DNA from: Limnobaculum eriocheiris | GTDB lineage: Bacteria; Pseudomonadota; Gammaproteobacteria; Enterobacterales; Enterobacteriaceae | Direction: 5' to 3' | Assembly (NCBI RefSeq): GCF_021010575.1 | Contig: NZ_JAJNAG010000014.1 | Coordinates: 1 to 64,000, forward strand | DNA: 64,000 nucleotides | Part shown: positions 8,806 to 18,977 of the stretch, one piece after another | Numbering within the stretch: position 1 is the first letter of the stretch | How the letters are laid out: the number at the start of each line of letters is the position of its first letter | Notes under the pieces: generated by a model | The model's database searches: none | What the model was told of the DNA's origin: nothing | What the model saw: the letters and a program-made list of their open reading frames with translations, nothing else | Made by a program: the position numbers and the translations under genes

Positions 8806-10350
8806 ATGGCTGTTCCATTACCACTCTCCTCTGCACCGGCAGGTGCAGAATATCTGCGCGCGGTACTTTGCTCTCCGGTTTATGACGTGGCTCAGGTCAC
8901 ACCATTGCAGGTGATGAATAAGCTCTCTGCCCGCATGAAAAATACTGTGCTGGTAAAGCGTGAAGACCGGCAGCCGGTACACAGTTTTAAGCTGCGTGGC
9001 GCTCATGCGATGATCGCCGGACTGAATGAGCAACAGAAAGCCAATGGCGTAATTGCGGCTTCGGCAGGGAATCATGCGCAGGGGGTTGCGCTGTCAGCTA
9101 CGGGCTTAGGCATCCGCTCTCTGATTGTTATGCCGCTGACGACACCGGATATTAAAGTTGATGCTGTACGCGGCTTTGGTGGCGAAGTGCTTTTACACGG
9201 GGCTAACTTTGATGAGGCTAAAGCAAAAGCCATAGCGCTGTCTGAACAGGAAGGCTATATCTTTATTCCGCCATTCGACCATCCGGCAGTCATTGCCGGA
9301 CAGGGTACTATCGGTATGGAGTTGATCCAACAAGATGCTCATCTTGACCGTATTTTTGTGCCTGTTGGCGGTGGTGGATTGGCTGCCGGTGTAGCGGTAC
9401 TAATTAAACAATTGATGCCTGAAATTAAAGTCATTGGTGTTGAAGCTGAAGACTCTGCCTGTTTGGTGGCGGCGATGAATGCCGGGCAGCCTGTCGATCT
9501 TGAGCGGGTAGGATTATTTGCCGATGGCGTAGCGGTAAAGCGTATTGGCGATGAGACTTTTCGTTTGTGCCGTGAATATCTGGATGATGTTATTACGGTC
9601 GACAGCGATGCAATATGTGCTGCAGTAAAAGATCTGTTTGAAGATGTCCGGGCAATTGCAGAACCGTCGGGCGCACTGGCACTGGCCGGACTGAAAAAAT
9701 ATACAGAGCAGCATAATCTGGAAGGTGAACGTCTGGCCTGTATTTTATCCGGCGCTAATTTGAACTTCCACGGATTGCGCTATGTTTCCGAACGCTGTGA
9801 GCTGGGAGAAAAGCGGGAAGCGCTACTGGCAGTGACTATCCCTGAGCAAAAAGGCAGTTTTCTGAAGTTTTGTCAGCTATTAGGTGGTCGTTCAGTAACC
9901 GAATTTAACTATCGTTACGCCAGCGATAAAGATGCCTGCATTTTTGTTGGGGTTCGGTTAACCAGAGGACAAACGGAAAGAGAAGAGATTATCCGTGAAT
10001 TACGTGACGATGGCTATCAGGTGGTTGACTTATCGGATGATGAAATGGCCAAGTTGCACGTTCGCTATATGGTTGGAGGCCGTCCGGCTAAACCATTAAG
10101 TGAGCGGTTATACAGCTTTGAATTTCCGGAGTCTGGCGGTGCGTTATTGAAATTTTTGCAGACGTTAGGTACCTACTGGAATATTTCATTGTTTCACTAT
10201 CGCAGTCATGGTACCGATTATGGTCGTGTTCTTGCGGCTTTTGAACTGGTTGGGCATGATGCTGAGTTTGAACAGCATCTTGAACAGCTGGGGTATGATT
10301 ATCATGATGAAACGGATAACCCGGCGTTCCGCTTCTTTCTGGCGGGATAA
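8806..10350 (+). CDS. ilvA: Threonine ammonia-lyase, biosynthetic
   Basis: A 514-residue enzyme, the same length as E. coli IlvA, which deaminates threonine to 2-oxobutyrate, the first step of isoleucine synthesis. The pyridoxal-phosphate lysine is K62 in HSFKLRGAH; the phosphate-binding glycine loop is VGGGGLAAGV near residue 184. Two C-terminal ACT-like domains (about 335-405 and 425-510) should bind isoleucine and valine for feedback control. It starts five bases after ilvD, and the overlap-free GGAGG before it serves as ribosome site. It is the last gene of the operon. Confidence 0.97.
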   Translation: MAVPLPLSSAPAGAEYLRAVLCSPVYDVAQVTPLQVMNKLSARMKNTVLVKREDRQPVHSFKLRGAHAMIAGLNEQQKANGVIAASAGNHAQGVALSATGLGIRSLIVMPLTTPDIKVDAVRGFGGEVLLHGANFDEAKAKAIALSEQEGYIFIPPFDHPAVIAGQGTIGMELIQQDAHLDRIFVPVGGGGLAAGVAVLIKQLMPEIKVIGVEAEDSACLVAAMNAGQPVDLERVGLFADGVAVKRIGDETFRLCREYLDDVITVDSDAICAAVKDLFEDVRAIAEPSGALALAGLKKYTEQHNLEGERLACILSGANLNFHGLRYVSERCELGEKREALLAVTIPEQKGSFLKFCQLLGGRSVTEFNYRYASDKDACIFVGVRLTRGQTEREEIIRELRDDGYQVVDLSDDEMAKLHVRYMVGGRPAKPLSERLYSFEFPESGGALLKFLQTLGTYWNISLFHYRSHGTDYGRVLAAFELVGHDAEFEQHLEQLGYDYHDETDNPAFRFFLAG

Positions 10351-10369
10351 TCAGGGTAGTTATCTGAAT

Positions 10370-10407
10370 GCTGTCGAAGAATGATATTCGACAGCGTTTG
10401 GTTTTTC
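10370..10407 (+). terminator. Terminator of the ilvGMEDA operon
   Basis: GCTGTCGAA (10370-10378) pairs perfectly with TTCGACAGC (10387-10395) around an eight-base loop, followed by GTTTGGTTTTTC. It lies 20 bases after the ilvA stop. Confidence 0.8.
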
Positions 10408-10436
10408 TGATGATGGACTAACGGGCAGGAGCGATA

Positions 10437-11126
10437 ATGCAATTCAATGGATTTAGCCAGCAAGGGCTGACGTTTTTACAGGATGTCAGAATTCAAAACA
10501 GCAAAGACTGGTTTGAAGATCATCGCCATATCTATGATGATGAAATACTGACCCCCTTTCGGGCACTGGTAACCGATTTGGCTCAAGGCATGATGCTTAT
10601 CGACCCTGAATTTGAAACCCGTCCGGCGATTGGTAAAACCCTGTCCAGAATTCATCGCGATACGCGTTTCAGTCATGATAAATCCCGCTATCGCAGCCAT
10701 ATGTGGCTGACCTTCAAACGACACAGTAAAGACTGGAAAGATGCACCGGTCTATTTTTTTGAGATTGCCCCTGATTTTTATCGTTATGGTTTAGGATATT
10801 ACTCTGCCAGCCGCCAAACGATGGATGTGCTACGTTTATTGATGCGCACTGAGCCTAAAGACTTTTTAGCCGTAGCAAAATGCAGTAAACCGCCCTTTGA
10901 GTTGGTGGGAGAAAGTTATAAACGCCCATTGATTAAAGAACAGGATGCCAACATTGCTGACTGGTATAACCGCAAGTCATTTGCCGTTATGCATACCAGT
11001 CAGGAGATGGAAATGGTATTTAATCATGGTCTGGTTTCTCTGTTAGAAAAGGGTTTTAAGCAATTAGCTCCCCTTTATCATTACCTGATGCGGGCAGAAA
11101 TGATTAAACGCAATCCTGAAGAGTGA
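10437..11126 (+). CDS. DUF2461 family protein
   Basis: A 229-residue cytoplasmic protein of the DUF2461 (TIGR02453) family, recognised from FNGFSQQGLTFLQDVRIQNS followed by KDWFE, the basic SRIHRDTRFSHDKSRYRSHM block near residues 69-88, and the later FEIAPDFYRYGLGYY segment. No biochemical role is established that I know. No signal peptide or membrane segment is seen. GGCAGGAG precedes the start. It stands between ilvA and ilvY, where E. coli has no gene, behind the ilv terminator, and ends 12 bases from the end of ilvY. Its relation to branched-chain metabolism is unproven. Confidence 0.85.
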   Translation: MQFNGFSQQGLTFLQDVRIQNSKDWFEDHRHIYDDEILTPFRALVTDLAQGMMLIDPEFETRPAIGKTLSRIHRDTRFSHDKSRYRSHMWLTFKRHSKDWKDAPVYFFEIAPDFYRYGLGYYSASRQTMDVLRLLMRTEPKDFLAVAKCSKPPFELVGESYKRPLIKEQDANIADWYNRKSFAVMHTSQEMEMVFNHGLVSLLEKGFKQLAPLYHYLMRAEMIKRNPEE

Positions 11127-11138
11127 TGGCAATAAAAA

Positions 11139-12020
11139 TTATATCAGCTGCCAGAAGGCACGAATCAAAGGCTCATTAAGGCGTTTTTTCTGTACGCATA
11201 CCCCTAAATCAAAGGCGGATGTCAGGGTAACGTGGTCCACCACAGAAATCCGACTGCGGATGGTTTCGGGGCTATTGTCCAGTACTACGCTAGGAATCAG
11301 TGCGATACCACAGCCAAGGGCCACCATAGAAACGATGGCTTCATGACCTGCAACGGTAGCGTAAATTTGCGGATTGCTGATGTGGTAACGGCGAAACCAC
11401 TGGTCGATACGCCTGCGTGTTGGGCCATGCTCCGGTAAAATGAAGGGAATATTTGCCCAGTCAGGTTTATGCTCCAGCATTTGAGTATGTACCGGACAAG
11501 GCAGTGAAGGTGTAATTAACACCAATGGAATTTCACCGATTTTGCGAAAATCTATGGTAGAAGGCAGCATTTCCGGGCGGCCTGCAATAGCCAGATCTGC
11601 ATCATTAGACTGGATTTTATCAACAGCGTCAGCGGCATCACCAGTGGTCAATTTTATTTCTACATTAGGGTGCAGAGCACGAAATTGGTCGAGTATGGTT
11701 GGCAGATGGCTATAGGCAGCTGTTACCGAACAGAAGATACGCAATTCTCCACTGAGGGATTCCCCCTCCTGCGTTAGGGCATTTTTCAGCTGTTGATAGT
11801 GCAGTAATGTTTGTTGGGCAAAGATTTTAAGCTGTTGGCCTGCATGGGTGAGTTGTACTGTGCGGTTATCTCGCAGAAATAGCATCTGCCCAAGCTCTTC
11901 TTCCATTCGCTGTATCTGTCTCGATAGGGTGGAAGGGCTAACATAGGTGGCTTTGGCGGTTTTGCCAAAGTGCTGACTGTCGGCTAAATGAAGAAATAAT
12001 TTTAAATCACGAAGATCCAC
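11139..12020 (-). CDS. ilvY: HTH-type transcriptional activator IlvY
   Basis: A LysR-type activator of ilvC that responds to acetolactate and acetohydroxybutyrate. With a GTG start at 12020 it has 293 residues and begins (M)[19 protein letters not shown], matching E. coli IlvY (about 297). The frame is open to an ATG at 12062, but that 14-residue addition is not in the family and would cover the operator. The helix-turn-helix includes [20 protein letters not shown], and the effector domain has [12 protein letters not shown] and LTTGDAADA. It is divergent from ilvC with 163 bases between starts. Confidence 0.94.
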   Translation of the reverse strand: MDLRDLKLFLHLADSQHFGKTAKATYVSPSTLSRQIQRMEEELGQMLFLRDNRTVQLTHAGQQLKIFAQQTLLHYQQLKNALTQEGESLSGELRIFCSVTAAYSHLPTILDQFRALHPNVEIKLTTGDAADAVDKIQSNDADLAIAGRPEMLPSTIDFRKIGEIPLVLITPSLPCPVHTQMLEHKPDWANIPFILPEHGPTRRRIDQWFRRYHISNPQIYATVAGHEAIVSMVALGCGIALIPSVVLDNSPETIRSRISVVDHVTLTSAFDLGVCVQKKRLNEPLIRAFWQLI

Positions 12021-12040
12021 ATTAAGACACCCGATTTTGT

Positions 12041-12057
12041 ATTGCAGAAATTGCAAT
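12041..12057. promoter_or_regulatory. Probable IlvY operator in the ilvY-ilvC region
   Basis: ATTGCA (12041-12046) and TGCAAT (12052-12057) form a perfect inverted repeat with a five-base gap, containing the T-N11-A pattern bound by LysR-type regulators. It lies 20 bases upstream of ilvY, fitting autoregulation. A looser GCAATGC element at 12084-12090 may mark the ilvC-proximal operator. Assignment rests on position and symmetry. Confidence 0.6.
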
Positions 12058-12183
12058 ATCATCTTCTTAATATATCAATTTAAGCAATGCAGATCTTGTC
12101 TTATTATGAATTTCAGGTGTATTGCTGTTTATGGGTACCAACACAACAAAGCGCAACATAACAACCAGAAATGGAGAATAATA

Positions 12184-13662
12184 ATGGCTAACTATTTTAA
12201 TACATTAAACTTACGCCAGCAGTTGGCCCAGTTAGGTCAGTGCCGTTTTATGGGGCGCGATGAGTTTGCTGATGAATCCGGTTTTCTGAAAGGTAAAAAA
12301 ATCGTTATTGTCGGATGTGGTGCTCAGGGCCTTAATCAGGGTCTGAACATGCGTGATTCTGGTCTGGATATCGCTTATGCGTTACGTAAAGAGGCGATTG
12401 ATGAAAAGCGTGCATCATGGCGTAAAGCGACAGAAAACGGCTTTAAAGTAGGTACCTACGAAGAACTGATCCCTCAGGCAGACTTAGTGGTTAACCTGAC
12501 GCCGGACAAACAGCACTCTGCCGTAGTTCAGGCTGTTCAGCCGCTGATGAAAAAAGGCGCTGCGTTAGGTTATTCTCACGGTTTTAATATTGTTGAAGTT
12601 GGCGAAACTATTCGTCCGGATATCACCGTAGTGATGGTAGCGCCGAAGTGCCCGGGAACCGAAGTTCGCGAAGAGTATAAGCGCGGTTTTGGTGTTCCAA
12701 CGCTGATTGCTGTTCACCCGGAAAACGATCCAAAGGGCGAAGGCATGGCGATTGCCAAAGCATGGGCAGCAGCAACCGGTGGCCATCGTGCTGGTGTTCT
12801 GCAATCTTCTTTTGTTGCTGAAGTTAAATCTGACCTGATGGGTGAGCAAACCATCCTGTGCGGTATGTTACAGGCTGGCTCAATTCTGTGTTTCGACAAG
12901 CTGGTGGCCGATGGTGCCAGTCCGGCATATGCTGAAAAATTAGTACAGTATGGTTGGGAAACCACGACCGAAGCGCTGAAGCAGGGCGGCATCACATTGA
13001 TGATGGATCGCTTGTCCAACTCGGCAAAACTGCGTGCTTTCGCACTGTCTGAACAGTTGAAAGCATTGATGGCTCCGCTGTTTCAAAAGCATATGGATGA
13101 CATTATTTCCGGTGCTTTCTCCGAAGGCATGATGGCTGACTGGGCTAATAATGATGCTAAATTATTAGGCTGGCGCGAAGAAACGGGGCGCACCGCTTTC
13201 GAAAATGCACCTCAACAGGAAGGTAAAATCAGCGAACAGGAATATTTTGATCATGGCGTACTGATGATCGCAATGGTTAAAGCCGGGGTTGAACTGGCGT
13301 TCGAAACCATGGTGGTTTCCGGTATTATCGAAGAGTCTGCTTACTATGAGTCTCTGCATGAATTACCTTTAATTGCTAACACCATTGCCCGTAAGCGTTT
13401 ATATGAAATGAACGTGGTTATTTCTGATACTGCAGAATACGGTAACTATCTGTTCTCTAATGCCGCGGTACCGCTGTTGCGTGAGAAATTTATGGGTTCA
13501 TTGCAGGCTGGTGACTTAGGTAAGTCGGTTGCTGCTGCAGAAATTGATAATGCCCAACTGCGCGATGTTAACGAAGCTATCCGCAATCATCCAATTGAAG
13601 TGATTGGTAAGAAATTACGCGGTTATATGACGGATATGAAACGTATTGCCGTTGCCGGTTAA
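12184..13662 (+). CDS. ilvC: Ketol-acid reductoisomerase (NADP+), class II
   Basis: A 492-residue long-form enzyme (E. coli 491) that converts acetolactate and acetohydroxybutyrate to dihydroxy acids. The N-terminal Rossmann part has [19 protein letters not shown]; two successive C-terminal knotted domains distinguish class II from the short form. The start at 12184 gives [14 protein letters not shown] as in E. coli and has GGAG at 12173-12176. The frame runs open upstream to 12037, across the operator and promoter, so that extension is not real. A terminator follows at 13686. Confidence 0.97.
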   Translation: MANYFNTLNLRQQLAQLGQCRFMGRDEFADESGFLKGKKIVIVGCGAQGLNQGLNMRDSGLDIAYALRKEAIDEKRASWRKATENGFKVGTYEELIPQADLVVNLTPDKQHSAVVQAVQPLMKKGAALGYSHGFNIVEVGETIRPDITVVMVAPKCPGTEVREEYKRGFGVPTLIAVHPENDPKGEGMAIAKAWAAATGGHRAGVLQSSFVAEVKSDLMGEQTILCGMLQAGSILCFDKLVADGASPAYAEKLVQYGWETTTEALKQGGITLMMDRLSNSAKLRAFALSEQLKALMAPLFQKHMDDIISGAFSEGMMADWANNDAKLLGWREETGRTAFENAPQQEGKISEQEYFDHGVLMIAMVKAGVELAFETMVVSGIIEESAYYESLHELPLIANTIARKRLYEMNVVISDTAEYGNYLFSNAAVPLLREKFMGSLQAGDLGKSVAAAEIDNAQLRDVNEAIRNHPIEVIGKKLRGYMTDMKRIAVAG

Positions 13663-13685
13663 TGGTTTTTGTTGAGTTGTTTAAG

Positions 13686-13710
13686 ACCGGGCAAATGCCC
13701 GGTTTTTTTA
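13686..13710 (+). terminator. ilvC terminator
   Basis: ACCGGGCA (13686-13693) pairs perfectly with TGCCCGGT (13696-13703), followed by seven T. It lies 24 bases after the ilvC stop. Confidence 0.92.
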
Positions 13711-13800
13711 TACCCTATTTCTTCTTTCGTCAGTTCTGTTGACCGGTGCTATTTTTGCTATAATCCTCTCCCCTTTGTCCTCTGAGTAAGTAACTTTGTT

Positions 13801-15828
13801 ATGCGCATGAACCCCCGCCAACAGCAGGCAGTTGAATTTATTACCGGCCCTTGTTTAGTGCTGGCTGGTGCTGGTTCGGGTAAAACGCGGGTGATTATTA
13901 ATAAAATTGCCTATTTGATTCGTGAGTGTGGCTATCAGGCGCGGCATATTGCGGCCGTCACCTTTACCAATAAAGCGGCCAGAGAGATGAAGGAACGTCT
14001 GGCACAAACGCTGGGGCGTAAAGAAGCCAGAGGGATTGTTATCTCTACGTTTCATACTCTGGGGCTGGAAATTATCAAGCGTGAACATGTCGCGTTGAAT
14101 ATGAAGTCCAATTTCTCGCTGTTTGACGATCAGGATCAGATGGCATTATTGAAAGAGTTGACAGAGAAATGGCTGGAGAACGACAAGGTATTAATTTCAC
14201 AATTGATATCAACCATATCTAACTGGAAGAATGATTTAATTGGTCCGGCTGGAGCCGCGGCGGCAGCGAAATCTGAGCGCGATAAACTGTTTGCTCACTG
14301 TTACGACCTGTATGATAAACAGCTCAAATCTTGCAGTATTCTTGATTTCGACGATCTAATTTTATTACCCACTTTATTACTACAGCGAAATGAGGAAGTC
14401 AGAGAGCGTTGGCAAAATCGTCTGCGTTATCTGCTGGTGGATGAATATCAGGATACCAATACCAGCCAATATGAGCTGGTTAAACTGTTGGTAGGTAATC
14501 GGGCCCGGTTTACCGTGGTGGGCGATGACGATCAGTCAATCTACTCATGGCGGGGTGCTCGTCCTCAGAATCTGGTGTTGTTGAGCCAGGATTTTCCCGC
14601 TTTACAGGTGATTAAGCTGGAGCAAAATTATCGTTCATCAGGGCGGATACTTAAAGCGGCTAACATTCTGATTGCTAATAATCCGCACGTATTTGAGAAA
14701 CGATTGTTTTCAGAGCTGGGGTACGGTGAAGAGCTAAAAGTGGTAACGGCGAATAATGAAGATAATGAAGCCGAACGGGTTGTGGGTGAACTGATTGCCC
14801 ATCACTTTATCAATAAAACCGATTATAAAGATTACGCTATCTTGTACCGGGGAAACCATCAGTCACGAATTTTTGAAAAAGTGCTGATACAAAACCGCAT
14901 TCCCTATCGAATTTCTGGTGGAACTTCTTTCTTTTCCCGGCCAGAAATTAAAGATCTGATGGCTTATTTACGCGTGTTGACGAATCCGGATGATGACAGT
15001 GCATTTTTACGTATTGTGAATACCCCTCGCCGTGAAATTGGTCCGGCAACGCTGGAGAAATTAGGGACCTGGGCTAACCAGAGAGGCGTCAGTTTATATC
15101 GGGCCAGTTTTGATGTCGGGCTGGAGCAATACCTCACCGGGCGTGGGCTTGAGTCGCTACAGCGTTTTACTCGTTGGTTATCTTCTGTGACTGAAACGTC
15201 TGAAAGAGAGCCGGTTGCCGCCGTCAGAGATCTGATTCACGGTATGGATTATGAAAGCTGGCTGTATGAAACCTCCCCCAGTGTGAAAGCTGCTGAAATG
15301 CGCATGAAAAACGTTAATCAGCTGTTTGGCTGGATGACCGAGATGCTGGAAGGTTCCGATCTGGATGAACCAATGACGCTGACTCAGGTGGTTACGCGTT
15401 TTACATTACGTGACATGATGGAGCGTGGAGAAAATGAGGAAGATTTCGATCAGGTTCAGTTGATGACGCTGCATGCGTCGAAGGGCCTTGAGTTTCCTTA
15501 TGTTTATCTGGTGGGTATGGAGGAAGGATTACTTCCTCATCAAAGTAGCATTGACGAAGACAATGTTGATGAAGAACGTCGCCTGGCCTATGTGGGTATT
15601 ACCCGGGCTCAAAAGGAACTGACATTTACACTATGCCGTGAGCGTCGCCAGTTTGGTGAACTGGTACGTCCGGAGCCAAGTCGATTCCTGTTGGAGCTGC
15701 CTCAGGATGATTTGCGCTGGGAAAGTGCCCGTAAGGTGGTATCTGCCGAAGAGAGAATGGAAAAAGGGAAAGGGCATCTGGCCAATATTCGTGAACAGCT
15801 GGCAAAAAGTAGAAATAATGCATCCTAG
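13801..15828 (+). CDS. rep: ATP-dependent DNA helicase Rep
   Basis: A 675-residue superfamily 1 3'-5' helicase (E. coli Rep about 673). It begins [20 protein letters not shown], with Walker A GAGSGKT near 23-29, motif [10 protein letters not shown] near 216-223, motif [16 protein letters not shown], and motif [12 protein letters not shown] near 599. Rep travels with the replication fork and clears nucleoprotein blocks. It is distinguished from its paralogue UvrD, also in this window at 51140, by start, length and neighbours. E. coli has ppiC between ilvC and rep; here there is none, only about 140 bases. Confidence 0.97.
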   Translation: MRMNPRQQQAVEFITGPCLVLAGAGSGKTRVIINKIAYLIRECGYQARHIAAVTFTNKAAREMKERLAQTLGRKEARGIVISTFHTLGLEIIKREHVALNMKSNFSLFDDQDQMALLKELTEKWLENDKVLISQLISTISNWKNDLIGPAGAAAAAKSERDKLFAHCYDLYDKQLKSCSILDFDDLILLPTLLLQRNEEVRERWQNRLRYLLVDEYQDTNTSQYELVKLLVGNRARFTVVGDDDQSIYSWRGARPQNLVLLSQDFPALQVIKLEQNYRSSGRILKAANILIANNPHVFEKRLFSELGYGEELKVVTANNEDNEAERVVGELIAHHFINKTDYKDYAILYRGNHQSRIFEKVLIQNRIPYRISGGTSFFSRPEIKDLMAYLRVLTNPDDDSAFLRIVNTPRREIGPATLEKLGTWANQRGVSLYRASFDVGLEQYLTGRGLESLQRFTRWLSSVTETSEREPVAAVRDLIHGMDYESWLYETSPSVKAAEMRMKNVNQLFGWMTEMLEGSDLDEPMTLTQVVTRFTLRDMMERGENEEDFDQVQLMTLHASKGLEFPYVYLVGMEEGLLPHQSSIDEDNVDEERRLAYVGITRAQKELTFTLCRERRQFGELVRPEPSRFLLELPQDDLRWESARKVVSAEERMEKGKGHLANIREQLAKSRNNAS

Positions 15829-15833
15829 AAAAT

Positions 15834-15862
15834 GAAAAAAACCGGATTTCTCCGGTTTTTTC
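15834..15862. terminator. Bidirectional terminator between rep and yiiG
   Basis: AAAAAACCGGA (15836-15846) pairs with TCCGGTTTTTT (15851-15861) around a four-base loop. Flanking A and T runs make it usable by rep on the plus strand and the lipoprotein gene on the minus strand. Confidence 0.9.
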
Positions 15863-15899
15863 ATAATGCCCACCAGCCAGGAGGTGGATATTCTTCCAG

Positions 15900-16982
15900 T
15901 TATAGTCTGTTGTAGTCGCCAACCAGACTATTGTACTCTTTGACTAGCTTCCCGACTGAACCGTTTACCATCCATTCGCCTGAGGTACCCAGATTCATTT
16001 TTTCGCCAGTTGAGTAGGGTTCTTTATCCCTTACGCGGCGGATACGTTCTTTAGCAGCTTTAGCATAGCTATCCGCTTGACGTAGTAATGACTCATAACT
16101 CATGTAGGACATGTTATTAGTCTTTTTTTGCTCTTCAATAAGAGGGCGAGCGCTTTCAATTTTGCTTTGCAGTTCTGAAACCAAAGCGAGAGGCTTTTCT
16201 GTTTCAAACGACTCTTCTTCAATCATGCTGTTGATGGTTTGTGCATCCAACATAATACCAAGGCTATAATAATTCAGCGATTTACCCTCTTCTTTCTCCA
16301 TTTGATCTAAACGAGCCTGCTGACGTTCGTTATTAATTTTACTGATAGATTGGGAGAAAGCTTTAGAAGCTGGTTCAAAAGTTTTATAGGCGGCAACCAA
16401 ATTAGGATGAAGCTCTTTACCTTTAGCAAAACTATCGTCCTTATAATCTTCTTGATCATAGTAACGATTCAGTTCGTTAATTTTGGCGCTTATTGTTTCA
16501 GCTGCAGCAAGGTAATTGGCTGCAATTTCATCCATAGGTTTTAACTCAGGTTTAATTGCGAGAGCTTCGGTAACACTTTTTTTGCAGGAATCAGTACTAT
16601 TTTGGTTAATCTGATAAAGTCCATAAACAATACTTTCTTTACCTGTTGGCCCTTTTTCGAAATTTTTTACCCAGCTGGTATAGCGGTTAATACTATTGTG
16701 AATAGAGCCATCCAATGCGTTATAACACTCAATGTAGGCATTCATTTTTTCTTGCATTGCTTCTTCAGCGTTTTGTGTTTCTTCCGCTTTAGTATTTGTT
16801 GTTGTTTTTTCGGCTTCTACGTTTTCAGTTTCTTTTTTAACTGACGATGGTGTCTCTTGGGTTGTTACCGGAGCGCTAGCTGCGGGCTCTTCCTTTTTTT
16901 TATCACAGGCTGATAATGCTAATATAATGGAAAGTGCGATCGCTCCTTTTTTCCATATGTTGGTGCTATTTTTAAAATCCAT
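15900..16982 (-). CDS. yiiG: YiiG-like DUF3829 lipoprotein
   Basis: A 360-residue predicted lipoprotein. A signal peptide (about residues 1-26) ends in lipobox LSAC, with the lipidated cysteine followed by DKKKEEP. A low-complexity, Glu/Thr/Lys-rich linker runs to about residue 75, then the mostly helical DUF3829 region with KGPTGKESIVYGLYQI and, at the C terminus, YNSLVGDYNRL, which resembles the end of E. coli YiiG. The frame is open 16 codons further up, but the ATG at 16982 has AAGG nearby and gives a normal signal peptide. Function is unknown. Its place next to rep is not the E. coli one. Confidence 0.82.
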   Translation of the reverse strand: MDFKNSTNIWKKGAIALSIILALSACDKKKEEPAASAPVTTQETPSSVKKETENVEAEKTTTNTKAEETQNAEEAMQEKMNAYIECYNALDGSIHNSINRYTSWVKNFEKGPTGKESIVYGLYQINQNSTDSCKKSVTEALAIKPELKPMDEIAANYLAAAETISAKINELNRYYDQEDYKDDSFAKGKELHPNLVAAYKTFEPASKAFSQSISKINNERQQARLDQMEKEEGKSLNYYSLGIMLDAQTINSMIEEESFETEKPLALVSELQSKIESARPLIEEQKKTNNMSYMSYESLLRQADSYAKAAKERIRRVRDKEPYSTGEKMNLGTSGEWMVNGSVGKLVKEYNSLVGDYNRL

Positions 16983-17441
16983 TTTTATACCTTTATGCTT
17001 TATTGATAGTACTAAATTTAACTGTATCAAAAGTGTGGATGGTGAAAATACTCTTTCGATCGACTATTTTCAATGTATCGCTGGTTTTAATAAGAACGAT
17101 ATCTCTTTTTATTTGTAACCATTTGTAGCTGTAATGGTATAAAAGAAAATTGTTACCATAAATAAAGACATTAATAAGGATTGAAATCTATAAAATAATA
17201 GAAAGCATAATACTGTGAGAAGCTTCAGGTGTAGCCTGTCAGGGAAGAGTGGCAGTGTTTAGCCAGTGAACGATTTTTGACGAAGCTAAATGTATTTATT
17301 AATTATTTGAATGAAAAGCCATTTTTTATTAATTGAAGAAAAGAGTGAATTAATAGTTTGTTGTTTTATACCGGAATGATGGAATGTTATACCGTTTATA
17401 TGTCTGATGGAGAGGTTTTGGTGCAAAAGCAAACTTAGTTA
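16983..17441. other. yiiG-gppA intergenic region
   Basis: 459 bases of AT-rich DNA between two minus-strand genes. It should hold the yiiG promoter and the 3' end of the gppA transcript. I find no convincing ORF, tRNA, terminator or repeat; the only symmetry is a weak AGCTTC/GAAGCT pair about 55 bases apart (17220-17287). Confidence 0.5.
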
Positions 17442-18950
17442 TTAAACCGATATAATAACCATCGGAAGATGGCTATAAGTTTGCCAACGGCTCTCTTGCT
17501 GTAATGCCTCGGTCTGCAAAGGGTACAATGAAAGCCATTCCTTGCTGATTTCCAGATTAAGCTGCTCTCCCTGTCCGATAAGAGTGATATTCGGAATGCG
17601 GTCGGAATGTCGTGAACGGCACAATAAAATGGCAATACGTAGTAAACGTACCAGTCTTTGCGCCTGTTGTAGTGATAAGGCGTTCTGCTCTGCCAGTACT
17701 GACAGATTAATGATATCAGTTTGATTTATCAGCAAGGCTGCCAGTAATTTCCTTTGTGCGGGAGTAAAGCCTGGCATTTCAGTATGATTCAGCAAGTAAG
17801 CGGCGTGCTGGGGAGACTGCCTGAAGTCGATACTTAATCCAATTTCATGAATCTGGCTGGCCCAATGGAGCAGCTCTGCCATGTTGTCATTAATATCCCA
17901 ACTGTCTTTTAGCTGGTGGCAAAAGCGGCTGGTTAACTGGCTGACTCTGTTGACCTGTTGCCGATCGATAGCGTACTGATATTGGATTGCCTGAATGGTC
18001 GTTTGGCGAATATCCTTTTCTACCGGAAGATTCAACATGCTATATATCAGGCCTTCACGCAGCGCGCCACCGGCCAAATTCATGCTGTTTACATCTAAGG
18101 TTTCAAAAATAGCGATCAGGATAGAAAGTCCACTGGGAAAAACTAAAGCCCTTTCTAATGTCAGACCCGGGATCTCCAGCTCTTCCAGTTTGCCGCATTG
18201 AATGGCGCGTTCTTTTAATTGCTGTAATTTATCCAGCGTAATTTGCTCATCCATACCCTGGGCTACCATGATTTCCTGTAACGCTTGTACGGTGCCTGAT
18301 GCTCCAACGCAGATTTTCCAATCCTGATATTTCAGCTTATCGGTAATCGGTAAGAGATGATGGCGGGCAGCGAGTTCCGCTTGATGAAAGTTGTTAGCAC
18401 TGAGTGTTCTGTCGCTGAAATAACGCTCCAGCCAGGTTACACACCCCATGGGTAGGCTCACCAATTCAGATATGCTATCCGCAGTCCCGGTAATCAGTTC
18501 GGTACTGCCTCCACCAATATCTACCACCAGTCGTGATTGCGCACCTCCGGTGGTATGGGCAACGCCCTGGTAAATTAATCTGGCTTCTGCTTCACCGCTG
18601 ATGACCTTAACCGGGTAACCTAAAATTGTTTCGGCGGTGGTAATGAAAGTACTGGCATTTTTAGCGGCTCGTAATGCTGCGGTAGCAACAATACGAATAT
18701 GGGATGGGGGAATGCCATACAGGCGTTCGGAGAACAGACGCAGACATTGCCAGCCCCGTTGCATTGCTTCTTCAGATAAATGATCCCCATCGTCAAGCCC
18801 GGCGGCTAACCGGACTTTTCGTTTTATGCGGTCAGTAATCTGGATACGGCCAGAAATTTCCCGGATAACCAGCATATGAAAGCTATTCGAACCAAGGTCG
18901 ATGGCCGCATAAAGAGGCAATTCATCCGTCTGTCTGTTCATAGCGTTCAA
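17442..18950 (-). CDS. gppA: Guanosine-5'-triphosphate,3'-diphosphate pyrophosphatase
   Basis: A 502-residue Ppx/GppA phosphatase (E. coli GppA about 494) that converts pppGpp to ppGpp and can hydrolyse polyphosphate. The N-terminal ASKHA-fold motifs are [17 protein letters not shown] (about 15-31) and [14 protein letters not shown] (about 143-156); a C-terminal helical HD-like region follows. It is 27 bases downstream of rhlB on the same strand, as in E. coli, so they are probably cotranscribed. The extra few N-terminal residues ([12 protein letters not shown]) replace the shorter E. coli start; M4 is an alternative. Confidence 0.94.
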   Translation of the reverse strand: MNAMNRQTDELPLYAAIDLGSNSFHMLVIREISGRIQITDRIKRKVRLAAGLDDGDHLSEEAMQRGWQCLRLFSERLYGIPPSHIRIVATAALRAAKNASTFITTAETILGYPVKVISGEAEARLIYQGVAHTTGGAQSRLVVDIGGGSTELITGTADSISELVSLPMGCVTWLERYFSDRTLSANNFHQAELAARHHLLPITDKLKYQDWKICVGASGTVQALQEIMVAQGMDEQITLDKLQQLKERAIQCGKLEELEIPGLTLERALVFPSGLSILIAIFETLDVNSMNLAGGALREGLIYSMLNLPVEKDIRQTTIQAIQYQYAIDRQQVNRVSQLTSRFCHQLKDSWDINDNMAELLHWASQIHEIGLSIDFRQSPQHAAYLLNHTEMPGFTPAQRKLLAALLINQTDIINLSVLAEQNALSLQQAQRLVRLLRIAILLCRSRHSDRIPNITLIGQGEQLNLEISKEWLSLYPLQTEALQQESRWQTYSHLPMVIISV

Positions 18951-18977
18951 TCGGTTATCCGTACTGGTAGCATTATA

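Noticed and set aside
12021-12062. ATG-initiated longer form of IlvY
   Set aside because: The 14 added residues are not in the family, and they would be encoded by the operator. The GTG start gives the standard protein.
12037-12183. Upstream extension of the ilvC reading frame by 49 codons
   Set aside because: It crosses the IlvY operator and promoter region, is absent from the family, and the ATG at 12184 has its own ribosome site.
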